From: CAZOWW01 sp964583765
Lineage (GTDB): Bacteria > Actinomycetota > Actinomycetes > Actinomycetales > Kineosporiaceae
Length of the DNA stretch: 32,615 nucleotides
Direction: 5' to 3'
NCBI GenBank assembly: GCA_964583765.1
Contig: CAZOWW010000061.1
Coordinates: 1-32,615 of the forward strand
In this document: positions 1 through 7,533 of the stretch, piece by piece
Layout of the letters: each line of letters opens with the position of its first letter
How positions within the stretch are numbered: the first letter of the stretch is position 1
Program-made: the position numbers and the translations under genes
Notes under the pieces: model-generated
Database searches by the model: none
What the model was told of the DNA's origin: nothing
Seen by the model: the letters and a program-made list of their open reading frames with translations, nothing else

Positions 1-222
1 TGCGTGCCGACCTGCGCCCCCACCCCGGCCAACCCCACCACCCCGCAGGTCCCCGGGCTGACTCCCCTGCAGGCCGCCGTACACGCCGCGGCCCAGGCCG
101 TCGTCCAGGTGGCCTTGCAGATGGTCTCCCCCGTGGGCGGCTACCCCGTGAGTGGACCGCAGCAGACACTCCCCGGGTACCCGGACAGCTCGGCGTACGG
201 CTATTCCCCGTACACGGCCTGA
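1..222 (+). CDS. C-terminal part of a Pro/Ala/Tyr-rich small protein (5' end outside window)
   Basis: The frame is open from base 1 to the TGA ending at 222, so the start probably lies upstream, although a GTG at 4 could also start it. Third codon positions are almost all G or C, which supports real coding. The visible 73 residues hold a Cys-Val-Pro-Thr-Cys motif at the left edge, a Pro/Thr stretch, an Ala/Val/Gln-rich possible helix and a Gly/Pro/Tyr-rich tail. I do not recognise a family. It ends only 9 bp before the kinase gene and probably belongs to the same operon. In class V lanthipeptide clusters the precursor often sits just upstream of the kinase, so a substrate role is conceivable. 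However, both Cys are near the left edge and the tail has none, so this is speculation. Confidence 0.6.
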   Translation, partial: CVPTCAPTPANPTTPQVPGLTPLQAAVHAAAQAVVQVALQMVSPVGGYPVSGPQQTLPGYPDSSAYGYSPYTA

Positions 223-231
223 CGGCGTTCG

Positions 232-1350
232 ATGATCTTCTGCCCGGCTTCGGCAGCGGCCGCGCAATTCCGTCCGTCGCCGCTGCCGGAGGCGCTGGTC
301 CGCTGGGGAGTACTCCGTCCCGCGGACGCCGCCGCGGCGAGTGTCTCCGACCTGAGCTGCAGTCACCTCGTCCGGCGGGTGGGAACGCCCGCGAGTGCCC
401 TGGTGGTGAAGTTCGAGACACCGGACCGGCCGGGGCTCGACCGGGAGCGTCTGGTGCACCGTCTCGCGGTGCACCTTCCCCCGCTCCGTGAGGTCCTGCC
501 CCCCGCCCACCTTCTCGACGAGCGGGCCCCCCTCGTCCTCGGAGACCTGGATGCTGTCCCCGGGGACCTGGATGCTGTCCTCGGAGACCTGGGATCTTCG
601 GGACCGCCGGGAGACTCCAGGACGCAGGATCCGGCCGACGCTGCCGGCGTCCTGGGGACGATGCTCGCGGGTGTGCACCGATCGACCGCGGGCCTTCCCC
701 TGCCGCGGGCGATCGAGCCGTCGCTGCTCCTGCTGGTGCGGGAGTGGTGCCAAGGCCTGGGCAGCCACGGACACCGACGACTCGTCGCGGACCTCGCCCC
801 CGACACAGCCGCCGTCGTCGCAGCCGTCGCCCGGGACCGGGCGTTGCGGGAGGCGGTGGTCGAGCTCGGCGACGACACGGCGGTGTGCCTGGTCCATCAC
901 GACCTCACGCAACGCAATCTGTGGTTCGGAAGGGTCCCGGGGAGCGGCGTCCTGCGCGGGTATCTCCTCGACTGGGAACTGGCCGGCCTCGGTGATCCCG
1001 CCGTCGACCTGGGTTGGGCCCTCGCGGACCTCCTGCTCGCCGACGGTTCCGGGGTGCCTCGCCCGGCGACGCGCCCGCTGTCCTGCGTGTCCCGGTTGCT
1101 CCCGCCCTCGGCGGTCGCCCTGCTCACCGCCTATCGGGACGCGGCCGGACTCCGGCCGGATGCCGTCAACACGCTCGCCCGAAGGACCGCCCTCGCCGCG
1201 ACGGTGCGCGTGGCCCAGACCGGTCTGGAGCTCAGCTCCCATCACGGACCACCGGCTCGGGAGAGGACCTCGGGGCTGCTGCGCGAGGCCCGGACACTGA
1301 TCGCCGAGGTCACCGGTCTGACCGAGGAGATTGCCGGGTGCCTGACATGA
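232..1350 (+). CDS. APH-fold kinase of a class V lanthipeptide-like maturation set
   Basis: The 372-residue protein has the hallmarks of the aminoglycoside phosphotransferase/choline kinase fold: a probable ATP-binding Lys at 60 (LVVKFE), the catalytic loop HHDLTQRN at 222-229 and the metal-binding DWE at 247-249 followed by GDPAVDLGW. In class V lanthipeptides and thioamitides such a kinase is thought to phosphorylate Ser/Thr of the precursor before elimination. That role is inferred here from the two downstream partners. Residues about 100-125 carry a duplicated GDLDAV segment, a small tandem expansion in an otherwise ordinary kinase. The stop overlaps the next ATG by 4 bp, so translation is coupled. 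A generic antibiotic or small-molecule kinase is the alternative, but the operon argues against it. The ATG start lacks a strong ribosome site. Confidence 0.8.
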   Translation: MIFCPASAAAAQFRPSPLPEALVRWGVLRPADAAAASVSDLSCSHLVRRVGTPASALVVKFETPDRPGLDRERLVHRLAVHLPPLREVLPPAHLLDERAPLVLGDLDAVPGDLDAVLGDLGSSGPPGDSRTQDPADAAGVLGTMLAGVHRSTAGLPLPRAIEPSLLLLVREWCQGLGSHGHRRLVADLAPDTAAVVAAVARDRALREAVVELGDDTAVCLVHHDLTQRNLWFGRVPGSGVLRGYLLDWELAGLGDPAVDLGWALADLLLADGSGVPRPATRPLSCVSRLLPPSAVALLTAYRDAAGLRPDAVNTLARRTALAATVRVAQTGLELSSHHGPPARERTSGLLREARTLIAEVTGLTEEIAGCLT

Positions 1351-2564
1351 GCGGCACGCCCCGGGATCAGTGCCTGCACGACCTGGAGGCGGCCTGGCGC
1401 ATTGCCACCACCGGGCCCGGCCGGCTCGCCACGGCCGCCCGGAACCGCGAGGCCCTCGCCCAGGTGCTGTACGCCACCTGGTGGAGCGCAGAGGAGCTCA
1501 CCGGGCGGCGACCGGCGGAGCTCGGCCCTGACGCGCCGGAGGTCGGCCACCCGCTCTCCGGGCCGGTGCCCGCACCCGAGCCGCCACGCAGCAGGAGCGC
1601 GCTCACCGCCGCCCTGCAGGCCGCTCTCTCCCCCGAGCCGGACTGGTGGGTGATCGCGGAACAGCACGGGCTGCTGTGGCTGGGCCGCTGTGACGGTGAT
1701 GGTCGGCCCTTGACCCGTACCGCCACGGAGGACGACGTGCTCGACAGCTCGCGGCCGGGCACCTCCCCACGTGCGGGCGATCGGGTGGTCACCGTTCCGG
1801 GGACCGTGGACGCCGACGCCCACTGGTGGCGGTGGCGGACGGCCTCCCCGGCCGCACGACCCGCCGCCCTCGAACGCTGGTACCTCGACCTGTCCTTCCA
1901 CGGAGCGCTACGGGTCGTACCCCTCCTGGCGGAGTACCTCATCCGGGCACCGGAGCTTCGCGCAGCAGCGAAACAGCGTGCGCTGAAATGTCCCGCCCAT
2001 CCGCAGGCGTTCGCGCGCCGCGACAGCGTCGTGGTGTACCTGGCGGACGACGACCCTGCGCGGGAGGGTCTGTCCGATCTGTGCGCACGGCTCTCCTCTC
2101 TCACCCGTGAAGGTCACCAGCCGCTGACGACGGTCCGGGCTCCAGGGGTCAGCCAGGCGCAGGACCCGGGGAACGGCCGCAGTTTCGGCGAGATCCGGTG
2201 TCGCACCGTGGCCTCGGCGGTGCTGGACGTACTGGACTCGCTGGACGGGCTCGATCAGCAGGACGGGCTGGATGGGCCGCACCACCAGGGGGGCACCCCG
2301 GACGACGGCCCCGCACCGGTTCGTGCCCTTGCGGATCGGCTCGGCGCGAGCGGTGTCGATCTCGATGTTCCGGGGATGTGCGGCATCTGGGAGATCGCCG
2401 GGCCTGTCTCCAGCCACCGGGGCCGGGGCAGGACCGGCGGTTGCGGCGCAGGGACAACGACCACAGGGACGGTGGCGGCAGGAGCGACGACCGCCCCAAC
2501 GGCGCCCCCCGGGGCAACGACTCCACGAACGACGACCCCGGAAGCGAGGACGGCGGCGCCGTGA
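1347..2564 (+). CDS. HopA1-family protein, putative phospho-Ser/Thr lyase of the lanthipeptide set
   Basis: The 405-residue protein starts at the ATG overlapping the kinase stop. Around residues 178-235 it has the pattern typical of the T3SS effector HopA1 family: WYLDLSFHGALRVV, then a Leu/Ala-rich helix, then KCPAHPQAFARRDSVVVYL. In lexapeptide-type (class V) lanthipeptides and thioviridamide-like clusters, HopA1 homologues pair with an APH-like kinase to dehydrate Ser/Thr, probably acting as the eliminating lyase. That role is family knowledge, not shown here. Low-complexity expansions occur near residues 293-315 (Leu-Asp-Gly repeats). The last 45 or so residues are Thr/Gly/Ala-rich and look disordered. 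The stop overlaps the GTG of the LanC-like gene. HopA1 homologues are rarely found outside RiPP or type III effector contexts. Confidence 0.8.
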   Translation: MSGTPRDQCLHDLEAAWRIATTGPGRLATAARNREALAQVLYATWWSAEELTGRRPAELGPDAPEVGHPLSGPVPAPEPPRSRSALTAALQAALSPEPDWWVIAEQHGLLWLGRCDGDGRPLTRTATEDDVLDSSRPGTSPRAGDRVVTVPGTVDADAHWWRWRTASPAARPAALERWYLDLSFHGALRVVPLLAEYLIRAPELRAAAKQRALKCPAHPQAFARRDSVVVYLADDDPAREGLSDLCARLSSLTREGHQPLTTVRAPGVSQAQDPGNGRSFGEIRCRTVASAVLDVLDSLDGLDQQDGLDGPHHQGGTPDDGPAPVRALADRLGASGVDLDVPGMCGIWEIAGPVSSHRGRGRTGGCGAGTTTTGTVAAGATTAPTAPPGATTPRTTTPEARTAAP

Positions 2565-4123
2565 GCACCGAACTGCAGGCCTGTCTGCCCCTGCTGCGCA
2601 CCCTGGTGGACACCGCGGAGCCGGACGACGGTCGATGGAGCTGGACCGGCGACGTCACCGGGATGGTGGGGGGCCAGGCGGTGCGGGTCAACCGCCGGCT
2701 GGACGACTCCCTCATCGGGGGACGGTCCGGTATCGCGCTGGCCCTCGCGGCGGGCGCACGAGCGCTGCGGGCGGCAGGCATCCGTCCTGCGGACCCGTGG
2801 CGCATCCCCCCGGACGAGCTGGCCTCGCAGGTCGCCCGGGACTGCCTCGAGCGCGTCTCCCGGATCGCTCCGGCCACTCGGGGCGTCCCGATCGCTCCGG
2901 CCACTCCTGTCACTCCGGACGTCCCGGTCCGCTCACACCACTCACACGACTCACACGGCTCGGCACCGACCGAGAGGCTGGGGGTGATCACCGGTGTCGC
3001 GATGACCGCCCGGCTCCTCGAGGACGACGCCCTCACGGCAGCCGCGCGCAGCTGTGCCGGGACCGCCGTCCGGGGGCTCGCCGCTGATCCGCAGGACGTC
3101 CCGCAGACGCCCGACCTGTTCGGCGGAACCGCCGGTCAGCTCCTGGAGGTACTCGGGGCGGAACTGCCGTCCGAGGTCGAGGAGTTGCGGCGCACGGTCG
3201 CGGACACGCTGAGCGCGCGGCTGATGGCGGACGCCGTACGTGATGCTCTCGGCACGCGGTGGAACAGCCGGGGAGCCGGGGGCCCGGTGGTGGGTCTGGC
3301 CCACGGCGCCTCGGGACCCGCGCTGGCCCTCGCCGAGTGGGCTGCCTTCGCCGCCAGGCAGGCAGCTGAGGGCGACCAGCGCGGAGATCAGGGCGACCAG
3401 GGGGAGGGCGAGGACGGCAGCCCCGGCAAGGCGGACGGCGGAGGCGGCGGTACCCACAGCGGGGACGGTGGCGCGGACGGTCGAGGGGGTGGTGCAGGCG
3501 GCGGTACCCACAGCGGAGGCGGGGATCCGGACCGCATCGGTGCTGCCTGGTCGACCGTGCTGGACGCGATGCGCTGGGAGTCGGCCTGGTACGACGAACA
3601 GCTCCGGCAGTGGCGCGATCCTCGCGGGACGCAGGAACCGATTTCGTGGTGGTGTCACGGAGCCGCAGGTCTCGGGATCGCAGCCGCACGTATCCGCCGG
3701 CTCGCGACGGCGAGGGGCCGCCCGGAGGTGGCTCAGCTGGCGTCCGTGGTGCTCCGGCGAGCGCTACGCGCGACCGCGCTGACCTGGTCCGCACCGGTCC
3801 CGATCACCATGGACGGCCGCATCGACGGCACGCTCTGCCACGGGCTCGCCGGCGCCGTGGAGTCTGTTCAGGTGGCAGCCGCCCTCACGGGGGATCCGAC
3901 GGGCGAGCACACCCGCGCTGCTCGCTGCCTCGCCCGACCGCTCCTGCGGCCAGGGATCGACGGGCGGGCGTGGAGCTGCGGGGCCATCGGCGGCGGCCGC
4001 TCCCCCAGCCTGTTCACCGGTCTGTCGGGCGTGGTGGTGACTCTGGTCCGGCTGCACGACCGGCGACTCGCTCCGTCCCCTGCCCTTCCGGGTCCGGTCT
4101 TCGGGGCCGGAGGCGTCGACTGA
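2561..4123 (+). CDS. LanC-like lanthionine synthetase C family cyclase
   Basis: The GTG at 2561 overlaps the HopA1 stop (GTGA), giving 520 residues. LanC signatures are intact: LAHGASG (His248), the zinc ligand in WWCHGAAGLG (Cys365) and the second zinc site LCHGLAG (Cys426-His427), with a closing SCGAIGGG...LFTGLSG segment. LanC proteins fold as an alpha/alpha barrel and use zinc to activate Cys thiols for Michael addition to dehydroalanine or dehydrobutyrine. With the kinase and HopA1 protein it would complete thioether ring formation. Two insertions are unusual: a His/Ser-Asp repeat near residues 126-134 and a long Gly/Asp/Ser-rich block at about 268-326 between the first His and the first zinc Cys. 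They probably form disordered loops. The protein is longer than the usual 400-450 residues because of them. Confidence 0.85.
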   Translation: MSTELQACLPLLRTLVDTAEPDDGRWSWTGDVTGMVGGQAVRVNRRLDDSLIGGRSGIALALAAGARALRAAGIRPADPWRIPPDELASQVARDCLERVSRIAPATRGVPIAPATPVTPDVPVRSHHSHDSHGSAPTERLGVITGVAMTARLLEDDALTAAARSCAGTAVRGLAADPQDVPQTPDLFGGTAGQLLEVLGAELPSEVEELRRTVADTLSARLMADAVRDALGTRWNSRGAGGPVVGLAHGASGPALALAEWAAFAARQAAEGDQRGDQGDQGEGEDGSPGKADGGGGGTHSGDGGADGRGGGAGGGTHSGGGDPDRIGAAWSTVLDAMRWESAWYDEQLRQWRDPRGTQEPISWWCHGAAGLGIAAARIRRLATARGRPEVAQLASVVLRRALRATALTWSAPVPITMDGRIDGTLCHGLAGAVESVQVAAALTGDPTGEHTRAARCLARPLLRPGIDGRAWSCGAIGGGRSPSLFTGLSGVVVTLVRLHDRRLAPSPALPGPVFGAGGVD

Positions 4124-4783
4124 GTCGGCCGAGGCAGGCGAGACGGCAGCGGCCGTCCGGGCAAGTGATCGGCAGGTGGACAGCCGGAAGCCCCTGGGCC
4201 CGTGACGGTCACCGATCACGTGCCGCAGGGGCTCCCGCCGTACCCGGACTCTCCATGCCGCAGATGGTCCGACCACCCTCGCGGGTGCGGGGGATGGTTC
4301 CTTCCAGTCAGAACTTGTCCACCGCCCTGACCTGCGGCGGAGCCACCCCACCACCCCGTCACGTACCACCGGGAGAACGCGGGTGGGCTGGACTCGCCAG
4401 GAGTTCGGGAACTCCGTCTTCCGGTGCACCCGCAACCAGGGCCACACCGGCATCCGCCGGGCGAGCGACCCTGCTCGGGGCGGTTACGTCGCCTACTCGT
4501 GGAACAGGACGGCCCGGAACACCGACGTTCCTCAGAGCAGCACCACTCGGCTGCCCAGGCAGCAGGCCCTGGCGATCGCTCCGTGGAAATCCCCGGTGTC
4601 GGAGCTCTCGTCGATGGCCGGGCTACCTGGTCTGGACTCCCTCGGTACTCCTCGATCGCGAGGGATCTGGACGGCTCTCTGCCCGCGGGCCGCTGGACAG
4701 ATTCTTGCGATGTCACGCCCCCGGGCGCTTCCCCCTCGGTCGGGGAATTCGGTGCCCCGCCTCGGGTACAGGTGCGGGCCTTC

Positions 4784-4847
4784 TCTTCCTCCTCGGGAAG
4801 GAGGTGGCGAGCTCCTCCCCGAGGAGGAGACCCCGCTGAGAGCGGGG
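4784..4847. terminator. Paired GC-rich hairpins between convergent genes, probable terminator
   Basis: The segment holds a long stem, CCTCCTCGGG pairing with CCCGAGGAGG and extended on both sides with small bulges, followed directly by a second hairpin, CCCCGCT-GAG-AGCGGGG at 4831-4847. There is no T-tract, as is common in actinobacteria. It lies between the plus-strand lanthipeptide operon and the minus-strand flavoprotein gene and could stop transcription from either side. Confidence 0.5.
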
Positions 4848-4849
4848 CC

Positions 4850-4928
4850 GGGCAGACCGAGCCCAACTATGGGCAGGCCGAGCCCAGCGGCGGGCAGGCC
4901 GAGCCCAGCGGCGGGCAGGCCGAGCGGC
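4850..4928. repeat. 21-bp tandem repeat, nearly four units
   Basis: The unit begins GGGCAGGCCGAGCCC. The units at 4871-4891 and 4892-4912 are identical, the copy from 4913 is partial, and the unit at 4850-4870 is diverged. The 21-bp period would keep a reading frame (Gly-Gln-Ala-Glu-Pro-Ser-Gly), but no gene is supported here. Confidence 0.8.
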
Positions 4929-5013
4929 GCACGAGAAGGACGGACGGCGAGGGGACGGCGAGCAGGCCGTCGGACGAGCTACCGCACGGTGGTGTGGCCG
5001 TGGACAACCGGGC

Positions 5014-5568
5014 TCAGGCGAGGGACTGCTGGACCCGAGCGACCACCCACGCCGGGTCGAATCCCTCGACGACGGCGCGGTCATGTCCCGGCGCGAATGC
5101 GCGCACCTCGGAGTCGCCGGTCACCGGGTCCACGAACTCGACGCCGACACTGCGCAGGAGCCCGGTGTTGGTGGCGAGGACCGGATGACGGGCCAGGATC
5201 TGGCTGAACATCGGCACCGCGACGACGGGCACGCCGCGGCCGAGCGCCATGCACAGCTGCGTGGGGATGTAGCCGTCGGCAATCCCCGTGGCCAGCTTGT
5301 TCACGGTGTTGAACGTCATCGGGACGACGACCACGGCGTCGGGCAGGCCCGCGACGCCTGCGTCCTCGGCCCTGGCCTCGTCCGGGTAGCTCGTGAAGCA
5401 CCGGTGCCCCACGACCTCCTGCAGGACCGCTTCGTCGACCCACTGCGCGGCCGCGGCGGTCGCCGCCACCTTCACCCGCAGGCCGGCGTCCTGCAAGGCC
5501 TTGGCCGTCGAGGGGGCCCGCGAGGTCAGGGGGGCGCCGCACAGCACGAGCAGACAGAGAGGGGCCAC
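5014..5568 (-). CDS. Flavoprotein of the HFCD/PPCDC superfamily (possible peptidyl-Cys decarboxylase)
   Basis: From the GTG at 5568 the product is 184 residues, matching the compact flavin-binding fold of EpiD/LanD, Dfp and related flavoproteins. A hydrophobic first strand followed by CGAPL at 10-14, the GHRCFTSY region around His55, PMTFNTVNKLATGIADG at 83-99 (the family's PASANT-like segment) and a VPVVAVPM strand are visible. LanD enzymes oxidatively decarboxylate a C-terminal Cys to form AviCys. The neighbouring kinase/HopA1/LanC set makes that attractive. The motif also fits the broader actinobacterial flavoprotein family whose function is unknown, and the gene points toward the operon rather than along it. 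The reading frame stays open far upstream, but the family normally starts at the first beta strand, hence the chosen start. Confidence 0.7.
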   Translation of the reverse strand: MAPLCLLVLCGAPLTSRAPSTAKALQDAGLRVKVAATAAAAQWVDEAVLQEVVGHRCFTSYPDEARAEDAGVAGLPDAVVVVPMTFNTVNKLATGIADGYIPTQLCMALGRGVPVVAVPMFSQILARHPVLATNTGLLRSVGVEFVDPVTGDSEVRAFAPGHDRAVVEGFDPAWVVARVQQSLA

Positions 5569-5804
5569 GGCCCCATTCAAGCACCGGTGATCGCCCGACA
5601 GGCCCAGGGGTACGCCGGAACGGGCCGACCGGACGACCCTGCACAGCACTTCGCCGTGACCGGACGACGTGCTCCTGATCGCACAGCTCGTCACCGGAAA
5701 GCACACCAGGATCGTCATGGCCGGACGTTCGGCGATGGACCCCCGCGAGGACAGGGCCGTGCCCGTCGAGACGAGCAGGTCCGGGGTCGAGCGGATGTCG
5801 CGGG
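5569..5804 (-). other. Unassigned gap with biased reading frame upstream of the flavoprotein gene
   Basis: The flavoprotein frame stays open on the minus strand through this gap with nearly all third positions G or C, including an internal ATG at about 5719 followed by a Cys/Ser/Thr-rich stretch. A plus-strand frame starting at the GTG at 5669 shares the same wobble positions, so codon bias does not decide the strand. No ribosome site or recognisable product was found. Confidence 0.35.
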
Positions 5805-6392
5805 TCAGGTCCTCGGCGCTGGGGGCCGCCAAGGGTCGAAGTCGGGGTCGAGACCCGGGCGGTCGCCCTGGAGGTCTCCCGGCGCGTCCTGCTCCTCCGG
5901 CGGCGTCATCGGCGCCGAATGGCGCCCGGCACGCTGCCGCGGTTTCCAGTAGCCGACGAATCGCGGGGCGCACACGGTGGTCCAGGCCAGTCCCATCAAC
6001 AGCGACGCCGTGTGCACCGCGGGATGCACGAGATCGATCGCCAGGAGGGTGATGATCACCAGGCCGAGCACGAGCACGACCAGCTGGACGGCTCCCTCCG
6101 CATCGACCGGTTGCTCGGCAGCGCCCGCTCCGGCGTCTCGTCCCGGAGTGGGCCGTCGCGACGGCTGCCCGGACGGCAGCTCCACCCTGGCGAGCAGGAT
6201 GCAGATCAGCTGCAGCGGTATCGCAATGCCGCCGATCACTCCGGGATCAAGCTCATGGGACGAGCCGCTCAACGACCCGCGCCCCACCCCGAAGGCAGCC
6301 AGCAGCCAGGCCGCACTCATCACGATCATGGTCAGGCTCGTGCCGTGGTAGGCGAACACCCGAACCCGCGGATCTTCACGCCACTTGATCAC
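5805..6392 (-). CDS. Small integral membrane protein, about four helices
   Basis: The GTG at 6392 gives 195 residues. Hydrophobic segments lie near residues 15-37 (ending GVGRG), 50-69, 96-117 and 122-141. A Pro/Gly/Arg-rich linker lies between the second and third, and an acidic Pro-rich tail (DPDFDPWRPP) follows the last. No family motif is recognised. It reads toward the flavoprotein gene with about 236 bases between, so it may share a transcript. The tail extends over a region where another frame is also open, so the exact C-terminus is less certain than the membrane core. Confidence 0.65.
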   Translation of the reverse strand: MIKWREDPRVRVFAYHGTSLTMIVMSAAWLLAAFGVGRGSLSGSSHELDPGVIGGIAIPLQLICILLARVELPSGQPSRRPTPGRDAGAGAAEQPVDAEGAVQLVVLVLGLVIITLLAIDLVHPAVHTASLLMGLAWTTVCAPRFVGYWKPRQRAGRHSAPMTPPEEQDAPGDLQGDRPGLDPDFDPWRPPAPRT

Positions 6393-6483
6393 ATCCCCAG
6401 AGTAGGGCTCCTCCGGTCGAGAGATCGTTGCCCCGCCCGGCGCCGTCGATCACCAATCCGGCAGGCTCCCGCCGAAGGGCAGG

Positions 6484-7233
6484 TCATCTGCGCACAGCCG
6501 TTGGGTCGTCACCCGATGCCGTTCCCGGCAGCGCCGGCTCTGCCGGAGCGACCTGGTGCGTGCGAAGGCTCCCAGGAGCGCGGTGAAGGCCTCCGCGTGG
6601 GCCAGGAGCGGCATGCGGGTCACGTCCTTCGTGGAGACGGACGCGCGTGGCGGGTCGGACCGCCGGGGCGAACCGAGGCGGATCCGGTTCGGAAGACGGA
6701 TCCCGGCGGGGACGCAGGGCGACCGCGAGGTCGTCCCAGAGCAGGAAGACGGGAGCGACCGCCAGGCCGGACGCCACCGACGCCACGAGCACCGGGAGCG
6801 TGGGAGGAGGTGCGGAGGCGGACGCCCGTGCCGCGGCCAGTGCGCCGAGGGCCAGGGCGGTCAGGACCGCATTGCGCCACACGTGACGGAGGGCCAGACG
6901 ACTTCCTCTCGGGTCGACGCGCGCGCACCTCACTCCGGCATCACCCCGCACGAGCAGAGCGGCCCCGACCGCCAGCACGGCCAGCAGCAGGGACGCCACG
7001 GCGGCGCCCGGCACGGCCGTTCCCGGCAGGGTCAGGAGCAGCACCGTGGTGGCCTCCACGATCAGGAACACCATGATTGCACCGCGCGCCAGGACGAGCG
7101 GCAGTCCCGACTCGGCGAGCTGCCCGGCCAGCCCACGACGGGCCGACCGGGACCACGACTTGTCAGCGAATGCGACCGCCAGGACGACCGCCACGACCGT
7201 GCGCAGGGCCACGGCGGTCGCCGCCAGGGTCAC
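6484..7233 (-). CDS. MauE/DoxX-like membrane protein, probable frameshift near the 3' end
   Basis: The GTG at 7233 overlaps the stop of a small upstream ORF (GTGA), the coupling style used across this window. The 249-residue reading starts with a helix ending in AVAFADKSW, has further hydrophobic segments and contains GVRCARVDP...LALRHVWRNAVL, the pattern of MauE-type membrane proteins tied to thiol redox and disulfide chemistry. About five membrane helices end near residue 180. After about base 6710 the frame shows weak third-position bias, whereas the +1 frame is strongly biased and ends at a TGA at 6450-6452 with a plausible tail. The original C-terminus was therefore probably in that frame. 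A base indel, real or a sequencing error, would explain this. MauE-like genes occur in several RiPP clusters. Confidence 0.65.
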   Translation of the reverse strand: MTLAATAVALRTVVAVVLAVAFADKSWSRSARRGLAGQLAESGLPLVLARGAIMVFLIVEATTVLLLTLPGTAVPGAAVASLLLAVLAVGAALLVRGDAGVRCARVDPRGSRLALRHVWRNAVLTALALGALAAARASASAPPPTLPVLVASVASGLAVAPVFLLWDDLAVALRPRRDPSSEPDPPRFAPAVRPATRVRLHEGRDPHAAPGPRGGLHRAPGSLRTHQVAPAEPALPGTASGDDPTAVRR

Positions 7234-7313
7234 CGCCACGGGACGTTCCCGTTCCGCGTCCCGGGGAGCAGCCCGGACCCCTCGCCCCGCGTCGGCGCGC
7301 CCACACCGTTCAT
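7230..7313 (-). CDS. 27-codon ORF translationally coupled to the MauE-like gene
   Basis: The ATG at 7313 is preceded by a purine-rich GAGGGGGG at suitable spacing, the best ribosome site in this block. All but one third position is G or C, and the stop overlaps the GTG of the MauE-like gene. The product has no Cys and is Gly/Pro/Arg-rich. It could be a leader ORF aiding translation of the downstream gene, or the true N-terminus of that gene separated by a frameshift. Confidence 0.4.
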   Translation of the reverse strand: MNGVGAPTRGEGSGLLPGTRNGNVPWR

Positions 7314-7466
7314 CGGATCCCCCCTCGGAACTCGGACGGCAGATCATGGTCAGCACCTCGTCCGGACCGGTTCGACCACCCCGGCCCTCGACCACCACGG
7401 CCCTCGACCACTTCAGCCTTCGAACCCCCCGGACGATGCAGGTGCGATCGAACCGGTCCTTTCCTT

Positions 7467-7495
7467 CATAATCCCTTCACCGCAGGTGAGCGGTG
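7467..7495 (+). promoter_or_regulatory. Candidate promoter element and inverted repeat ahead of the SARP gene
   Basis: CATAAT at 7467-7472 resembles a -10 box, and CACCGC(N6)GCGGTG at 7478-7495 is a perfect 6-bp inverted repeat just downstream, suitable as an operator. The divergent spacing to the minus-strand block places control of both directions in 7314-7533. No clear -35 box was found. Confidence 0.35.
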
Positions 7496-7533
7496 GACAG
7501 GTACTCGGACCGAGGCGGGGCAGGAGTGCGCTG

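Larger units (their letters stand above)
4124..5013 (+). other. Intergenic stretch with hairpins and tandem repeats, no confident gene
   Basis: This 890-base gap separates the lanthipeptide operon from the convergent flavoprotein gene. A plus-strand frame from the GTG at 4383 to about 4600 shows strong G/C third-position bias, but a minus-strand frame shares the same wobble positions, and neither product is recognisable. No short ORF ending in Cys, as expected for an AviCys substrate, was found on the plus strand, and a partial check of the minus strand gave none. The right part holds hairpins (4784-4847) and a 21-bp tandem repeat (4850-4928). Confidence 0.5.

Noticed and set aside
4650..4735. 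Minus-strand frame with EEYRG and Cys-rich downstream part as a lanthipeptide precursor
   Set aside because: Weak codon bias, no ribosome site at the GTG, and no stop soon after the Cys; the better-biased minus frame here has no start codon.
6556..7533. A reading frame continuous with the SARP gene that would add over 300 N-terminal residues
   Set aside because: SARPs start directly with the DNA-binding domain, the ATG at 7534 has an AGGAG site, and the upstream stretch overlaps the MauE-like gene on the other strand.
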